Source: Azorhizobium caulinodans ORS 571
GTDB taxonomy: Bacteria; Pseudomonadota; Alphaproteobacteria; Rhizobiales; Xanthobacteraceae
Reading direction: 5' to 3'
NCBI RefSeq assembly: GCF_000010525.1
Contig: NC_009937.1
Coordinates: 1,059,501-1,123,500, forward strand
DNA length: 64,000 nucleotides
The position numbers were made by a program, and so were the translations under genes. Positions 26,340-35,781 of the stretch are shown here, piece after piece. The stretch's first letter is position 1. The number at the start of each line of letters is the position of its first letter. Under the pieces are notes generated by a model. That model saw only the letters and a list, made by a program, of their open reading frames with translations. It was not told the origin of the DNA and ran no database searches.

Positions 26340-27341
26340 GTGTCGTCCCATACTCTCGACGTTCTCGCCATCGGCAACGCCATCGTCGATGTCATCGCCC
26401 GCGCGGACGAGGCCTTCCTCGCCGACCACGGCATGCCCAAGGGCTCCATGAGCCTCATCGACGAGGCACGGGCCGAGCAGCTCTATGGCGCCATGGGGCC
26501 CGGCATCGAGATTTCCGGCGGCTCGGCGGCCAACACGGCGGCAGGTGCGGCCTCGCTCGGCGCCCGCGCCGGCTTCATCGGCAAGGTGCGGGAGGACGGC
26601 CTCGGCAAGACCTTCGCCCATGACATCCGCGCCGCCGGCGTCGCTTACGGCACGCCCGCCGCGAACGAGGGTCCCGCCACCGCCCGCTGCCTCATCCTGG
26701 TGACGCCGGACGGCGAGCGCACCATGAACACCTATCTCGGTGCGGCGCAGAACCTCACCACTGCCGATATCGATGCTGCCAGCGTCGAAAGCGCAGCCGT
26801 GACCTATCTCGAAGGCTATCTGTGGGACCCGCCGGCGGCCAAGGAGGCCTTCCTCGCCGCCGCGAAGATCTCACACACCGCCGGCCGTCAGGTGGCGCTG
26901 ACCCTTTCCGACGCCTTCTGCGTCGATCGCTACCGGGCGGAATTCCTGGACCTCATGCGCAACGGCACTGTCGATCTCGTCTTCTGCAACGAGGGCGAGC
27001 TGAAGTCGCTCTATGAGACGGCGGACGTCGATTCCGCCCTCGTGCAGTTGCGCCGGGATGTGGCTTCCGCCGTGGTGACGCGCTCGGAGCGCGGCGCCCT
27101 GTTCGTGGCCAAGGATGCGGTGGTCTCCGCCCCCGCCCATGCGGTGGCGCAGGTGGTGGATACGACGGGCGCGGGCGATCTCTTCGCCGCCGGCTTCCTC
27201 ACCGGCTACACCCGCGGCCTCGATCCGGCGACTTCGCTGCGCATCGGCGCGCTCGCCGCGTCCGAGATCATCTCCCACATGGGCGCCCGGCCCGAGCGCA
27301 ACCTGCTCGACTACGCCCGCGAGACCGGTCTGCTGCCGTGA
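26340..27341 (+). CDS. PfkB family carbohydrate kinase (adenosine kinase-like)
   Basis: Ribokinase-fold kinase of 333 residues, of the group annotated as adenosine kinase in alphaproteobacteria. GNAIVDVIAR near the start, GGSAANTAAG (substrate lid region) and DTTGAGDLFAAGF (PfkB signature with the catalytic aspartate) are present. I prefer the GTG at 26340, after GGAG, because VSSHTLDVLAIGN then aligns with the family start; ATGs at 26295 and 26298 would add an atypical extension. It overlaps the helicase gene by 4 bp. Confidence 0.85.
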   Translation: MSSHTLDVLAIGNAIVDVIARADEAFLADHGMPKGSMSLIDEARAEQLYGAMGPGIEISGGSAANTAAGAASLGARAGFIGKVREDGLGKTFAHDIRAAGVAYGTPAANEGPATARCLILVTPDGERTMNTYLGAAQNLTTADIDAASVESAAVTYLEGYLWDPPAAKEAFLAAAKISHTAGRQVALTLSDAFCVDRYRAEFLDLMRNGTVDLVFCNEGELKSLYETADVDSALVQLRRDVASAVVTRSERGALFVAKDAVVSAPAHAVAQVVDTTGAGDLFAAGFLTGYTRGLDPATSLRIGALAASEIISHMGARPERNLLDYARETGLLP

Positions 27342-28636
27342 GCCTTGTGCCGGCGCCGGAAGATGGCGCCGTCCGCGCGCTCCGGCACATCGATGCGGGA
27401 GCGCGGGCGCTGCTGGTGCTCGGCGGTGCCGGCACGGGCAAGACCACCTTCCTGCACGAGCTGCGCAAGACGCCGCGTGGGCGCCAGGTTTTCCTCGCGC
27501 CCACGGGCGTTGCCGCCTTGCAGCTCGGCGGCCAGACGCTGCATTCCTTCTTCGGCATTCCGCCGCGCATCCTCCAGCCGGAGGAGGTGAAGCCGCGCGT
27601 TCAGGTGCGCCGGCTTCTGAAGAAGCTGGACCGGCTGGTCATCGACGAAATCTCCATGGTGCGGGCGGACCTGCTCGATACGGTGGACCGCACCCTGCGC
27701 ATCGCCCGCGAGAGCAACACGCCCTTCGGCGGCGTGCAGGTGGTGCTGGTGGGCGACTTCCTCCAGCTTCCGCCCGTGGTGCCCTATGCGGAGCAGGAGA
27801 TCCTCGAGCATATGGGCTACGAGGGACCCTTCGCCTTCCATGCCAAGGTGCTGTCCGATCATCCCGTGGCCCGCGTGCCCTTCACCGTGGTCCACCGCCA
27901 GCAGGACGACGCCTTCATCGGCCATCTCTCCGCCATCCGGCGCGGCGAGCGGCTGAACGAGGCGCTGACCGCGCTGAACGAGGCCTGCGTGCGACCGCAC
28001 CGGTCCGGCGTGCTGCCCGTTCTGCTCACGCCCACCAATGCGCGGGCGGATGCCTATAACCAGCGCGGCCTTGCGGCCTTGCCGGGTGGCGAGCGGCAGT
28101 TCGAGGGGGTGCTGAAGGGCGAGTTCGGGCTTGATGGCGACCGCCTGCCGGTGCCCGAACGCCTCGTGCTGAAGACCGGCGCCCGCGTGATGGCGCTGCG
28201 CAACGATCCGGCGCGCCGCTGGGTGAACGGCTCGGTTGGTACGGTGACAGGCATCGGCCCGCACAGCGCGCTGGTACGGCTCGATGGCGGCGGGTCGGTG
28301 GAGATCGAGGCCTTCACCTGGGAGCGCATGCGCTACGTCTTCGACGAGAAGACGGGGAAGATCGAGAGCGACGTGGTGGGCACCTACACGCAGCTTCCGC
28401 TGGTGCCGGCCTGGGCCATGACCATGCACAAGGCGCAGGGCCTGACGCTGGAAGACGTGCGCATCGACTTCGACAACGGCGCCTTCGCGGCGGGGCAGGC
28501 CTATGTGGCCCTCTCCCGCGCCCGCTCGCTGGCGGGCCTGTCGCTGGTGCGGCCCATCCGGCCCTCGGACATCAAGGTGGACCGGCGGGTCGCCGCGTTC
28601 GTGCGCGACTTCGAGGCGAGCGCGCTGGCCGGCTGA
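27338..28636 (+). CDS. PIF1-like/RecD-type DNA helicase
   Basis: ATP-dependent superfamily 1 helicase of 432 residues. Walker A is LGGAGTGKTTFL (about residues 28-39), motif Ia APTGVAALQLGGQTLHSFF, Walker B VIDEISMVRADLLD, motif III LVGDFLQLPPV, and motif VI AYVALSRARSLAGLSL near the end, with MTMHKAQGLTLE as motif V. These match the short bacterial PIF1-type helicases. It begins with a GTG overlapping the upstream kinase stop (GTGA), so it is translationally coupled to an unrelated metabolic kinase. Confidence 0.88.
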   Translation: MSLVPAPEDGAVRALRHIDAGARALLVLGGAGTGKTTFLHELRKTPRGRQVFLAPTGVAALQLGGQTLHSFFGIPPRILQPEEVKPRVQVRRLLKKLDRLVIDEISMVRADLLDTVDRTLRIARESNTPFGGVQVVLVGDFLQLPPVVPYAEQEILEHMGYEGPFAFHAKVLSDHPVARVPFTVVHRQQDDAFIGHLSAIRRGERLNEALTALNEACVRPHRSGVLPVLLTPTNARADAYNQRGLAALPGGERQFEGVLKGEFGLDGDRLPVPERLVLKTGARVMALRNDPARRWVNGSVGTVTGIGPHSALVRLDGGGSVEIEAFTWERMRYVFDEKTGKIESDVVGTYTQLPLVPAWAMTMHKAQGLTLEDVRIDFDNGAFAAGQAYVALSRARSLAGLSLVRPIRPSDIKVDRRVAAFVRDFEASALAG

Positions 28637-28646
28637 GGCCCGTCGC

Positions 28647-29378
28647 TCAGGCGGGCGTCAGCCCGACAATGCCGTGGCGGGAGACGGCCTGCGTGATCAC
28701 CGAAGCGGCGCTCTGCGCCACGAAGGCATTGATCGCCGGCAGCAGGGGCGCCAGAGCGTGCGGCACTGCGAAGCCATGGTGGATGGTTTGGAAGCTGTGC
28801 GGCATCAAGCGCCCGCGGGGCATGTCCGGCAGCCGCCCGGCGAGCATGGTGGCGAGGCCCGCCACGGCATCCGCTTCCCCGGCGTTGAAGCGCGCGATGG
28901 ATTCGGCGAACGAGGCGGTCTTGACGAGGGTGGCCGCTTTCAGCGTCCGGCTGAGGTAAAGCTCGTAGCCGCTGCGATCCATGGCGGCGAGGCGGAAGCC
29001 GGGCCGATCCAGTTCCGCCAGAGAGGTCTCGGTGTAGGCGGCGTCCACCACGCAGGTGGCCTCGATCCGCGTCATCGGCGCGGCAAAGGCAACGAATGCC
29101 TCGCGCGCCGGCTCGATGGCCAGAATGGTGACGTCCCACGCATCCGTATTGGCATCCGCCACCACATCCGGCGGCTGGGCATAGGAGCGGATGTCGAGCC
29201 CGAGGCCGAAATGGTCCGCGAGCGCGTGCATGAGGTCCGGTCCGAGGCCCACAGGCGCGCCCGCGTCATCCTGCGTGGTGAACAGCACGTTGCCGAAGTT
29301 CAATGCGGCCCGGATGCGCTCCTGCGGGAACACCGCTCCAGAGGGCAGCCGAGCCGCCTCGCCCGTATGCTCCGTCAT
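28647..29378 (-). CDS. substrate-binding-protein-like protein without signal peptide
   Basis: Protein of 243 residues with the fold pattern of polar amino-acid ABC transporter binding proteins (family 3): GAPVGLGPDLMHALADHFGL, then DVTILAIEPARE and FAAPMTRIEATCVV, then FNAGEADAVAGLATML. Unlike true periplasmic members, it begins MTEHTGEAARLPSG with no hydrophobic leader; the only upstream extension is arginine-rich and not signal-like. It may be cytoplasmic, a sensor-like relative, or mis-started. It is convergent with the helicase. Confidence 0.65.
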   Translation of the reverse strand: MTEHTGEAARLPSGAVFPQERIRAALNFGNVLFTTQDDAGAPVGLGPDLMHALADHFGLGLDIRSYAQPPDVVADANTDAWDVTILAIEPAREAFVAFAAPMTRIEATCVVDAAYTETSLAELDRPGFRLAAMDRSGYELYLSRTLKAATLVKTASFAESIARFNAGEADAVAGLATMLAGRLPDMPRGRLMPHSFQTIHHGFAVPHALAPLLPAINAFVAQSAASVITQAVSRHGIVGLTPA

Positions 29379-29431
29379 TCTGTTCCGTCCCGCTGGTTCT
29401 GATGCTCTGCCGGCAGGCCTTGAGCCGGCCC

Positions 29432-30277
29432 TCACTCCGCCTTGGCGGCCTTGGTCTCGCCCTGCGCCGTCGGCGCCTGCATGTGCGCGGGCTCGAAACT
29501 CTCCAGCGTCGCGTCATAGCGCGGGTGCAGCGTGCCCATGAGCCGGTCCCACCAGGAGAAGGTGTGGCCGTAATTGTATTTGAAGTGCCCGTGGTGCTGG
29601 TCATGGAAGACCGTGGAGGCAAAGGGGAAGGGCGTGCGCCCGGCTGGCGAGGCGAAATGCTCGAAGCCCGCATGGCCCAGCATGCCGCTTGCTTGGTCAT
29701 AGAGCTTCTGGAGCACCAGCATCTGCCACGGGATCGGCAGGATGAAGGGGAGGATCAGATAGAAGGCCTGGTTGAGAAGGCCCTCCATGAGGCTCTCGTG
29801 ATGGTTCGTCCAGACCGTCGGGGCGACGCTTTTGTGGTGGAGGGCATGGAAGCGGTACAGCGGCTTCCAGTGCAGCAGGCGATGGATCCAGTAGAACCAC
29901 GCATCATAGAGCACCACCGAGATGGCCAGCATCAGCGGGCCGGACCACCAGGTGAGCGGCAGAGGCGAGATGGTCCACCCCTGCGCCTGAGCGAACAGGC
30001 CGCCGGAAAAGCAGAAGGCGATGATGGCGATGGAGCCGGGCGCATGGGCCAACTCCTGCCACTTGCGCTTGTTGATGCGGTTCTTCTGGATGCGCCGTTC
30101 GGGATGGCGGGCGTTCATCACCTCGAAGAACGTGCCCACCGTCACCAGCACCACGAGGATGCCGGCGATGACAAGGCCGTAGAGTGCCGCGAAATCCCAG
30201 GCGAGGCCCTTCCAGCCGAGGGCGGGATCGCTGGGGGAAAGGGGCGCCAAAAGCGAGGAGATCTGGAAGAGGCTCAT
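29432..30277 (-). CDS. sterol desaturase/fatty-acid hydroxylase family protein
   Basis: Integral membrane di-iron oxygenase of 281 residues. The histidine clusters are HRLLH (in YWIHRLLHW), HALHH (RFHALHHKS) and a later set including HDQHHGHFKYNYGH, which match the FA_hydroxylase family. Four or so hydrophobic segments flank them. The start is taken at the ATG at 30277; a GTG at 30313 is possible and neither has a strong ribosome site. Substrate (fatty acid, carotenoid, hopanoid or other lipid) cannot be inferred. Confidence 0.82.
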   Translation of the reverse strand: MSLFQISSLLAPLSPSDPALGWKGLAWDFAALYGLVIAGILVVLVTVGTFFEVMNARHPERRIQKNRINKRKWQELAHAPGSIAIIAFCFSGGLFAQAQGWTISPLPLTWWSGPLMLAISVVLYDAWFYWIHRLLHWKPLYRFHALHHKSVAPTVWTNHHESLMEGLLNQAFYLILPFILPIPWQMLVLQKLYDQASGMLGHAGFEHFASPAGRTPFPFASTVFHDQHHGHFKYNYGHTFSWWDRLMGTLHPRYDATLESFEPAHMQAPTAQGETKAAKAE

Positions 30278-30463
30278 GAACCGGCTCTGGCTGCCTTCTG
30301 GGATGCCGGACACTAGCCGAGAGCGCGCCAGCCATCAAACGTGCAAGCTCCGGGCGAGACACGGCTTTGCCATGGGTGGTATGGTATTAGTACGTTTCCA
30401 GCTCGCCGGCGCGGTTACGGCATCTTGTCGCGCCGGTGGCTCATAGCGTGGGGTGGGGCCCGC

Positions 30464-33400
30464 ATGGCGACGACTTACACGGCCGTTCAGAACACGACCT
30501 ATTTCGATTACTCCAGCTACCAGCTCGCGACCTCGGCGCAGGTTTCCGCGCTGGCGGCTGTGCCGGCCACCAACCTCTCCGCCACGAACCTCGGCCAGGT
30601 CCAGTCGCTTCTGACCCAGACGATGTTTGGCAACGCGAAGGCGGCGCCCCCGGCGGATACCAGCCTTCCCGCCCCGATTCCGCTCGTGGCGGTCGCCGAC
30701 CTGACCACGCAAACGGGCCTCAACGACCTTGGTTTCATCGATCAGGATCAGGGCAGCAGCGAGAACGGCTACGCCTTCCAGCTGAAGGTTGCCGACATTG
30801 CGTCGTCCACCATCACCGTGGGCCTCGTTGTCAACCGGAACGCGGACCCGACGGCGCTGCTGTCCATGCCATGGGCGGACCGGCAGGTGGCGCTGGCGGA
30901 TCAGACCGCCGTGTGGGCCACATATGGCGGCAGCAAGTTCTATTCCGGCGTTCAGTCCACGGTGGAGAGCCTGACCGGCGCCTCCACCCTCACCGTCGAA
31001 GACGGCTACAATTCCTCGGCAGACTCCCGCACCGTCTGGCTCAACCTGACGCCGGCTCAGTTCAAGACCTTGTTCAACACGGACCTGCTCGTCTACGCCG
31101 GCGCCAATCAGTTTTACGGCAGCTACGTCAATTACGCGTGGTCGGGCAATCTCTCCCTTCCGTCCAACATCCAGTCGCAGGTCTCGGGCATCTGGGTGTC
31201 GACCCTTACTCCCACGCCCTATGGCTCGCCTACCCCCAATCCGGCCGCTCCGGTTGCGCTGTCACAGGGCGCGCAGAGCCCCGGCAACAGCCAGACGGGC
31301 GCCAACGAGTCGAATCCCACGCCGACGCAGGTGGCGGAGGCCTACAATTTTCCGCTGACCAGCAAGGGCGTGGTCACAACGCCCATCGGCCTCGTGGAGG
31401 GCGGCGTTCCGGCAAATCTGGAAACCGCGCTGAACGCCTACCGCACCTCGGTGCTGGGACTGCCGGCTTATACGGGCAGCCAGTTTCAGATCATCAGTGG
31501 CGCCAATGCGCGTATCGGAGTGGGAGATCCTGGCGAGGAATCGCTGGACGTGTCGATCATCGCCGGAGCCGCGCCCAATAGCCAGCAGCTCTATTACGCC
31601 TATACCGGCAACCAGACCTTTGTCGGTTATCAGAATGCGATCTTCGATAGCGTCAACAACCCATCCGTCCTGAGTTCCTCATTCACCGATCAGCAGCGCT
31701 TCTCTCCGAACTCACCCTTCGCCAGCGCCTATCAGGGCCTGTTCGTGGATGCCGCCCTGAAAAACATGTCGGTGTTCCTGTCCTCCGGCGATGGCGGCTC
31801 CGGCGGCGAATATGGCGCTGGCACGGCCATGGGGCGCCCCTCCCATAGCTCGCCTTATGCCGTCATTGTCGGTGGCGCCTCCATCTCGAACCTTCAGACC
31901 GCCAGCGGCGATCCGACACTCAGCAGTCTGTACACGGCCGGCATGACCAATGATCCGGTCACGCTGATGGCGCTCACCGCGTCCGGCATGAAGGTGCTGC
32001 CGCAGCACATGACGGCAGAGACCTACAGCATCTTCGTGCAGACGGTGTGGAATACCTATTCCGTGAACGGGGAGTCGATCAATTCGAGCTATGCCAGCAA
32101 CAGCGCCAGCACCGGCGGCATCAATGCGGGATCGCTCATTCCCTCCTACCAGACGGACTTCGGCCTGACGCCCACCAACGCCCAGGGCGAGACGGGCCGG
32201 GGGCTGCCGGATGTCTCCGCACTGGCGGGCGGCAATTCCAAATACAGCATTCTCAACGGCGGCGCGTCTGCCGGCACCAGCGCCGCGACACCCCTGTGGG
32301 CCGCGCTGACCGCGCAGATCGACACCATCTTCAAGGATCAGGGCCTGCCGCAACTCGGATACTTCAACGACCTGCTCTATCAGGCGGCGGCCATCGCGCC
32401 CGGCTCCTTCAGCGACGTGACCATCGGCAACAACACGTCCACCTATTACCTCTACACGGGAACGGAAGCGGACAAGCCTTATGTGCTGACGCAAAGCGGC
32501 ACCAAGGTCGTTCCCACGGGCCTCGGCTATCCGGCCTCCGCGGGCTACGATCAGGCAACCGGCCTCGGCACCCCGAACGGCCTCCTGCTCGCGCGGGCCC
32601 TCAGCACCATCGCGCACAGCCAGTTCGACGCTCATCCGGCGGCTCCCGTGCTGACCGGCATCGGTGATACGTCGGCACAGAGCGGTGCCGCCCAGAGCCT
32701 GCTGGTGCAGGCGACGGGGGCGCTCGGCGCCTATGAACTGAATGACGGTGGCCATGTGGTGCAAGGGGTGAGCGAGGGCAATGCGCTGGCCTGGAGCAGC
32801 CGGTTGGCGCAGCAGGTGATGCAGAAGGACTTCGATCCGGATCTCGTGCGTCTTCTGGATGGCGGTGCGCAGGCAACGCCCACCACGGTCCACGCCGATG
32901 CGGGCGCGTCACTCAGCAGTTCGGTGGCCGGGCTGCCGCTGGGGCTTTATCAGGCGGATCTCACGTCGCAGTACGGCTTCGCGTCGTTCGGCGGCGTCTC
33001 TTCGGGCGTCACGGTGGCGCGGCCGGTTGCGGTGGCCGACGTGGCCGATGACGGCGCGGCGCATCAGGCCGTCGTGCGGCTCCGCCAGAACGGCGTCGAT
33101 GCCACCAGCCTCATGCTCTACAAGGTGGATGATCTCTCCGGGACGGTCGACGGCATCGCGCCCGGCGACCCGGGCTATGCCGCCGCGGCTGCGGCCCATG
33201 CCTATGTGGTCGGGGGAGCGGCCGGTCCCGTACCGGACCCGGGCTACGGCAATTATACGGAGGCCGTGGTGAATGGGGTCCATCACGGCGATCTTGTCGC
33301 CATGGCCCTGACCAACGGTACGCAGACCTATTGGGGCTTCCCGCCGGCCAATGAGAGCGTCGGCGGTGCGTCTGTCACCCATCTGTGGAGCTACGGGCTC

Positions 33401-33508
33401 AACACCTTCGGCTTCGAGGACACCTTCGGTGGCGGCGACCGGGACTATAACGACCTGATCGTGCAGCTGGATTTCACCAGCCTGCAAGGTCACGGCTGGA
33501 TCGCCTGA
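30464..33508 (+). CDS. S53 (sedolisin/kumamolisin-type) peptidase with DUF4114 C-terminus
   Basis: Very large serine-carboxyl peptidase of 1014 residues. Residues about 55-290 resemble the pro-kumamolisin propeptide (VWLNLTPAQFKTLF). The catalytic set is complete: Glu358 and Asp362 (EESLDVS), oxyanion Asp443 (LSSGDGGSG) and nucleophile Ser606 (AGTSAATPLWA). A calcium site follows (SDVTIGNN with GYDQATGLGTPNG). A region of no assignment (about 720-960) leads to a DUF4114 motif (FGFEDTFGGGDRDYND, about residue 982 on). There is no N-terminal signal peptide, so type I secretion is likely. A GGGTGGGG stretch precedes the ATG. Sedolisins usually act at acid pH. Confidence 0.82.
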   Translation: MATTYTAVQNTTYFDYSSYQLATSAQVSALAAVPATNLSATNLGQVQSLLTQTMFGNAKAAPPADTSLPAPIPLVAVADLTTQTGLNDLGFIDQDQGSSENGYAFQLKVADIASSTITVGLVVNRNADPTALLSMPWADRQVALADQTAVWATYGGSKFYSGVQSTVESLTGASTLTVEDGYNSSADSRTVWLNLTPAQFKTLFNTDLLVYAGANQFYGSYVNYAWSGNLSLPSNIQSQVSGIWVSTLTPTPYGSPTPNPAAPVALSQGAQSPGNSQTGANESNPTPTQVAEAYNFPLTSKGVVTTPIGLVEGGVPANLETALNAYRTSVLGLPAYTGSQFQIISGANARIGVGDPGEESLDVSIIAGAAPNSQQLYYAYTGNQTFVGYQNAIFDSVNNPSVLSSSFTDQQRFSPNSPFASAYQGLFVDAALKNMSVFLSSGDGGSGGEYGAGTAMGRPSHSSPYAVIVGGASISNLQTASGDPTLSSLYTAGMTNDPVTLMALTASGMKVLPQHMTAETYSIFVQTVWNTYSVNGESINSSYASNSASTGGINAGSLIPSYQTDFGLTPTNAQGETGRGLPDVSALAGGNSKYSILNGGASAGTSAATPLWAALTAQIDTIFKDQGLPQLGYFNDLLYQAAAIAPGSFSDVTIGNNTSTYYLYTGTEADKPYVLTQSGTKVVPTGLGYPASAGYDQATGLGTPNGLLLARALSTIAHSQFDAHPAAPVLTGIGDTSAQSGAAQSLLVQATGALGAYELNDGGHVVQGVSEGNALAWSSRLAQQVMQKDFDPDLVRLLDGGAQATPTTVHADAGASLSSSVAGLPLGLYQADLTSQYGFASFGGVSSGVTVARPVAVADVADDGAAHQAVVRLRQNGVDATSLMLYKVDDLSGTVDGIAPGDPGYAAAAAAHAYVVGGAAGPVPDPGYGNYTEAVVNGVHHGDLVAMALTNGTQTYWGFPPANESVGGASVTHLWSYGLNTFGFEDTFGGGDRDYNDLIVQLDFTSLQGHGWIA

Positions 33509-33525
33509 CGGCGGCCGGACGTGCG

Positions 33526-33549
33526 AAAGGCCCCCGGGCGGGGGCCTTT
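33526..33549. terminator. bidirectional hairpin terminator
   Basis: A perfect 10-bp stem (aaaggccccc / gggggccttt) with loop gggc, between the convergent S53 peptidase and PRC-barrel genes, flanked by short T-rich sequence. Confidence 0.75.
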
Positions 33550-33566
33550 CCTTGATGAGTGGAAGA

Positions 33567-33965
33567 TCAGCGCTTCCAGCGGCCCTCATACTTGAACTCG
33601 GGCGCGCCCTTGAGCTGGTCCTTGGTGGCGTCCATCGTCGCCATCCACTTCTTGTCGTTCTCGGAATAGGTGACCTTCACCGACGACGGGCGGACGATCA
33701 CGTAACGCTCGCCCATGCCGAGGAAGCCGCCGACCGAGAGAATGTAGCCGGACAGCTGGCCCTGCGAGAGGATGAGATCCTTGATCTCGCCCACCGTCTC
33801 GTTGTTGCCATTGGTCACGTTGAGGCCGATCAGGTTGTAGCTCAGCACGTCCGTCGGCGCGGCTTTCACGAACACGTCGGTGGAAGCGGCGGTCTGCGCA
33901 AGCGCGGGCAGGGCCGGCAAAGCAAGAGCGGCGGTCGCGGCAAGCGCAAGGAAGGTGCGGCGCAT
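33567..33965 (-). CDS. secreted PRC-barrel domain protein
   Basis: Exported protein of 132 residues. The signal peptide is MRRTFLALAATAALAL ending ALAQ. The mature part contains a PRC-barrel (LIGLNVTNGNNETVGEIKDL, then GFLGMGERYVIVRPSSVKV). Such small secreted PRC-barrel proteins are common in Hyphomicrobiales; function unknown. It is convergent with the S53 gene. The longer frame to 34040 is not used because the signal peptide fits the ATG at 33965. Confidence 0.82.
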   Translation of the reverse strand: MRRTFLALAATAALALPALPALAQTAASTDVFVKAAPTDVLSYNLIGLNVTNGNNETVGEIKDLILSQGQLSGYILSVGGFLGMGERYVIVRPSSVKVTYSENDKKWMATMDATKDQLKGAPEFKYEGRWKR

Positions 33966-34242
33966 GTTCGGGCACTCCGTTATACTGAAGGAACATGCGA
34001 CTAACGCTGACGTGGCACTGCGGTTCCACGCGACGAGCATCTTTACGGCTGCGTTTTTCAGGCGAAACCTTGGCCGTTGGGATGATGGGCTCGCCCGCCG
34101 GCTTCCAGAGGAGCGGGTCGGAGAGCTCGCGCAGTTCCGTGCGCCACCCGCCGTAACGTCAGAGTGCAGTTGGCCATACTAATCATAAGGTCAGGAACGG
34201 AGACCCAAGCCGGTGCTGGGGCGGCCGGCATGGGCCGACAGG

Positions 34243-35769
34243 CTATTTCGTCGTCCCGACGGGCGCGGGCATCGTCGTCTGTGCGGGCGGGACGGGCGAG
34301 CGGGTCCGCAGGTTCTGAGTCTCGTAACGTCCGATGGACATCCAGAACAGGCCGGCGAGTGCGAGGATGGTGGCTGTCACCGTCACATAGCGGATCCAGG
34401 TGGGCGCCGCGCCTCCGGGCACCAGATGCTTCTCCTCGATCTCCCGCTTGCGGGTGATGGCCGCCGAATAGAAGACGATGGTGGCGATGACGAAGATCAG
34501 CGACCAGCGGGTCTGCTCGCCGTCCGAGCCCACGAGGGCGACGAGGCTGTAGGCGGCAGCCCCGAGGCCCACCAGAACATAGATGTTGTACTGGTGCGTG
34601 GGCATCTTCCTGTAGCCCAGAACCTTGATGGAAATGGCGGAATAGATGTAGGGCAACAGCGTCATGATGACCGCGATGGACGCAATCTTGCCGAACTGCT
34701 GGCTGGCGGTCGGCGACATGGTCGCGAACACCTGCACGGTCATGATCGCGGCGACGATGGCAAGGCCCGCCGAGGGCACGCCCTTCGCGTTCACCTTGGC
34801 GAACACGGCTCCGAAGAGCCCATCATCCGCTGCCGCCTTCGCAGTCTGGCCGACGAGCAGCGTCCAGCCGGCGAGCGAGCCAAGGCAGCCCAGCGCCGCG
34901 CAGATGGCCACCGCCGAGCCCGCGATATCGCCCAGTGCCAGCCGCGCGGCATCCGCAAAGGGTGCCGAGGAGGCGATGAGCGCCTTGTTCGGGATCATGC
35001 CCATGATGACGGTGGAGGAGAGGATGTAGGCGACAGCTGCCAGCACCACGCCGCCCACAGTGGCGATGGGCACGTTGCGCTGCGGATTGCGTACCACGCC
35101 CGCCGATACGGAGGCGCTCTCCACGCCGATGAAGGCCCAGAGGGTGAAGTTGAGCGTCGCCATGATGGCCGCCCCGCTCTCCTTGCCGGAGACGTTCCAG
35201 CCCTCCGCATAGGTTGCCGGAGAGAACCAGAACCAGCCGAACACCGCCATGCCGAGGATGGGGATGAGGGCGAAGACCGTCGTGAAGGACTGCAGCCGGC
35301 CGACCACGTTCGGGCCGAGGATGTTGGCATAGGTGAAGAACCAGATGAGCGCCACCTGCGCCAGGGCGGAGGTGAGCGGGTCCTTCAGTGCCGGGAAGAA
35401 GGCGGTGAGATAGCCGAGCCCGGCCACCGCGAGGCCCACGTTGCCCACCACATTGGCCAGCCAGTAGATGAGGTTGGTCTGGTAGCCCATATAGTCGCCG
35501 AAGGCCTTGCGGGCATAGGCATACGGACCACCGGCCGCCGGATCGATGGCCGCGAGGCGGGCGAAGGTCAGCGCCAGCGCCACGGCGCCGGCGATGGTGA
35601 TCAGCCAGCCAATGACGGCGATGGAGCCGATGGCGGCGAGATTGGCGGGCAGCATGAAGACGCCCGATCCCATCATGTTGCCGGCGACCATCAGGGTCGC
35701 CGGCACGAGGCCGATCTTTGCGGCCTCGGCGTCGGTGGAAGCGGCAGGGGCGGTGTCGGTGGAGGACAT
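34243..35769 (-). CDS. adiC: arginine:agmatine antiporter-type APC permease
   Basis: Inner-membrane APC-family exchanger of 508 residues with about twelve membrane segments. The AdiC-like signatures are strong: GNMMGSGVFMLPANLAAIGS in helix 1, DPAAGGPYAYARKAFGDYMG, then YQTNLIYWLANVVGNVGLAV. AdiC exports agmatine and imports arginine, completing the proton-consuming cycle with arginine decarboxylase. The gene starts 12 bp after the stop of the decarboxylase gene, so the pair is an operon. The C-terminal extension is somewhat longer than the enteric protein. Confidence 0.85.
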   Translation of the reverse strand: MSSTDTAPAASTDAEAAKIGLVPATLMVAGNMMGSGVFMLPANLAAIGSIAVIGWLITIAGAVALALTFARLAAIDPAAGGPYAYARKAFGDYMGYQTNLIYWLANVVGNVGLAVAGLGYLTAFFPALKDPLTSALAQVALIWFFTYANILGPNVVGRLQSFTTVFALIPILGMAVFGWFWFSPATYAEGWNVSGKESGAAIMATLNFTLWAFIGVESASVSAGVVRNPQRNVPIATVGGVVLAAVAYILSSTVIMGMIPNKALIASSAPFADAARLALGDIAGSAVAICAALGCLGSLAGWTLLVGQTAKAAADDGLFGAVFAKVNAKGVPSAGLAIVAAIMTVQVFATMSPTASQQFGKIASIAVIMTLLPYIYSAISIKVLGYRKMPTHQYNIYVLVGLGAAAYSLVALVGSDGEQTRWSLIFVIATIVFYSAAITRKREIEEKHLVPGGAAPTWIRYVTVTATILALAGLFWMSIGRYETQNLRTRSPVPPAQTTMPAPVGTTK

Positions 35770-35781
35770 GCTCGCAGCCCC

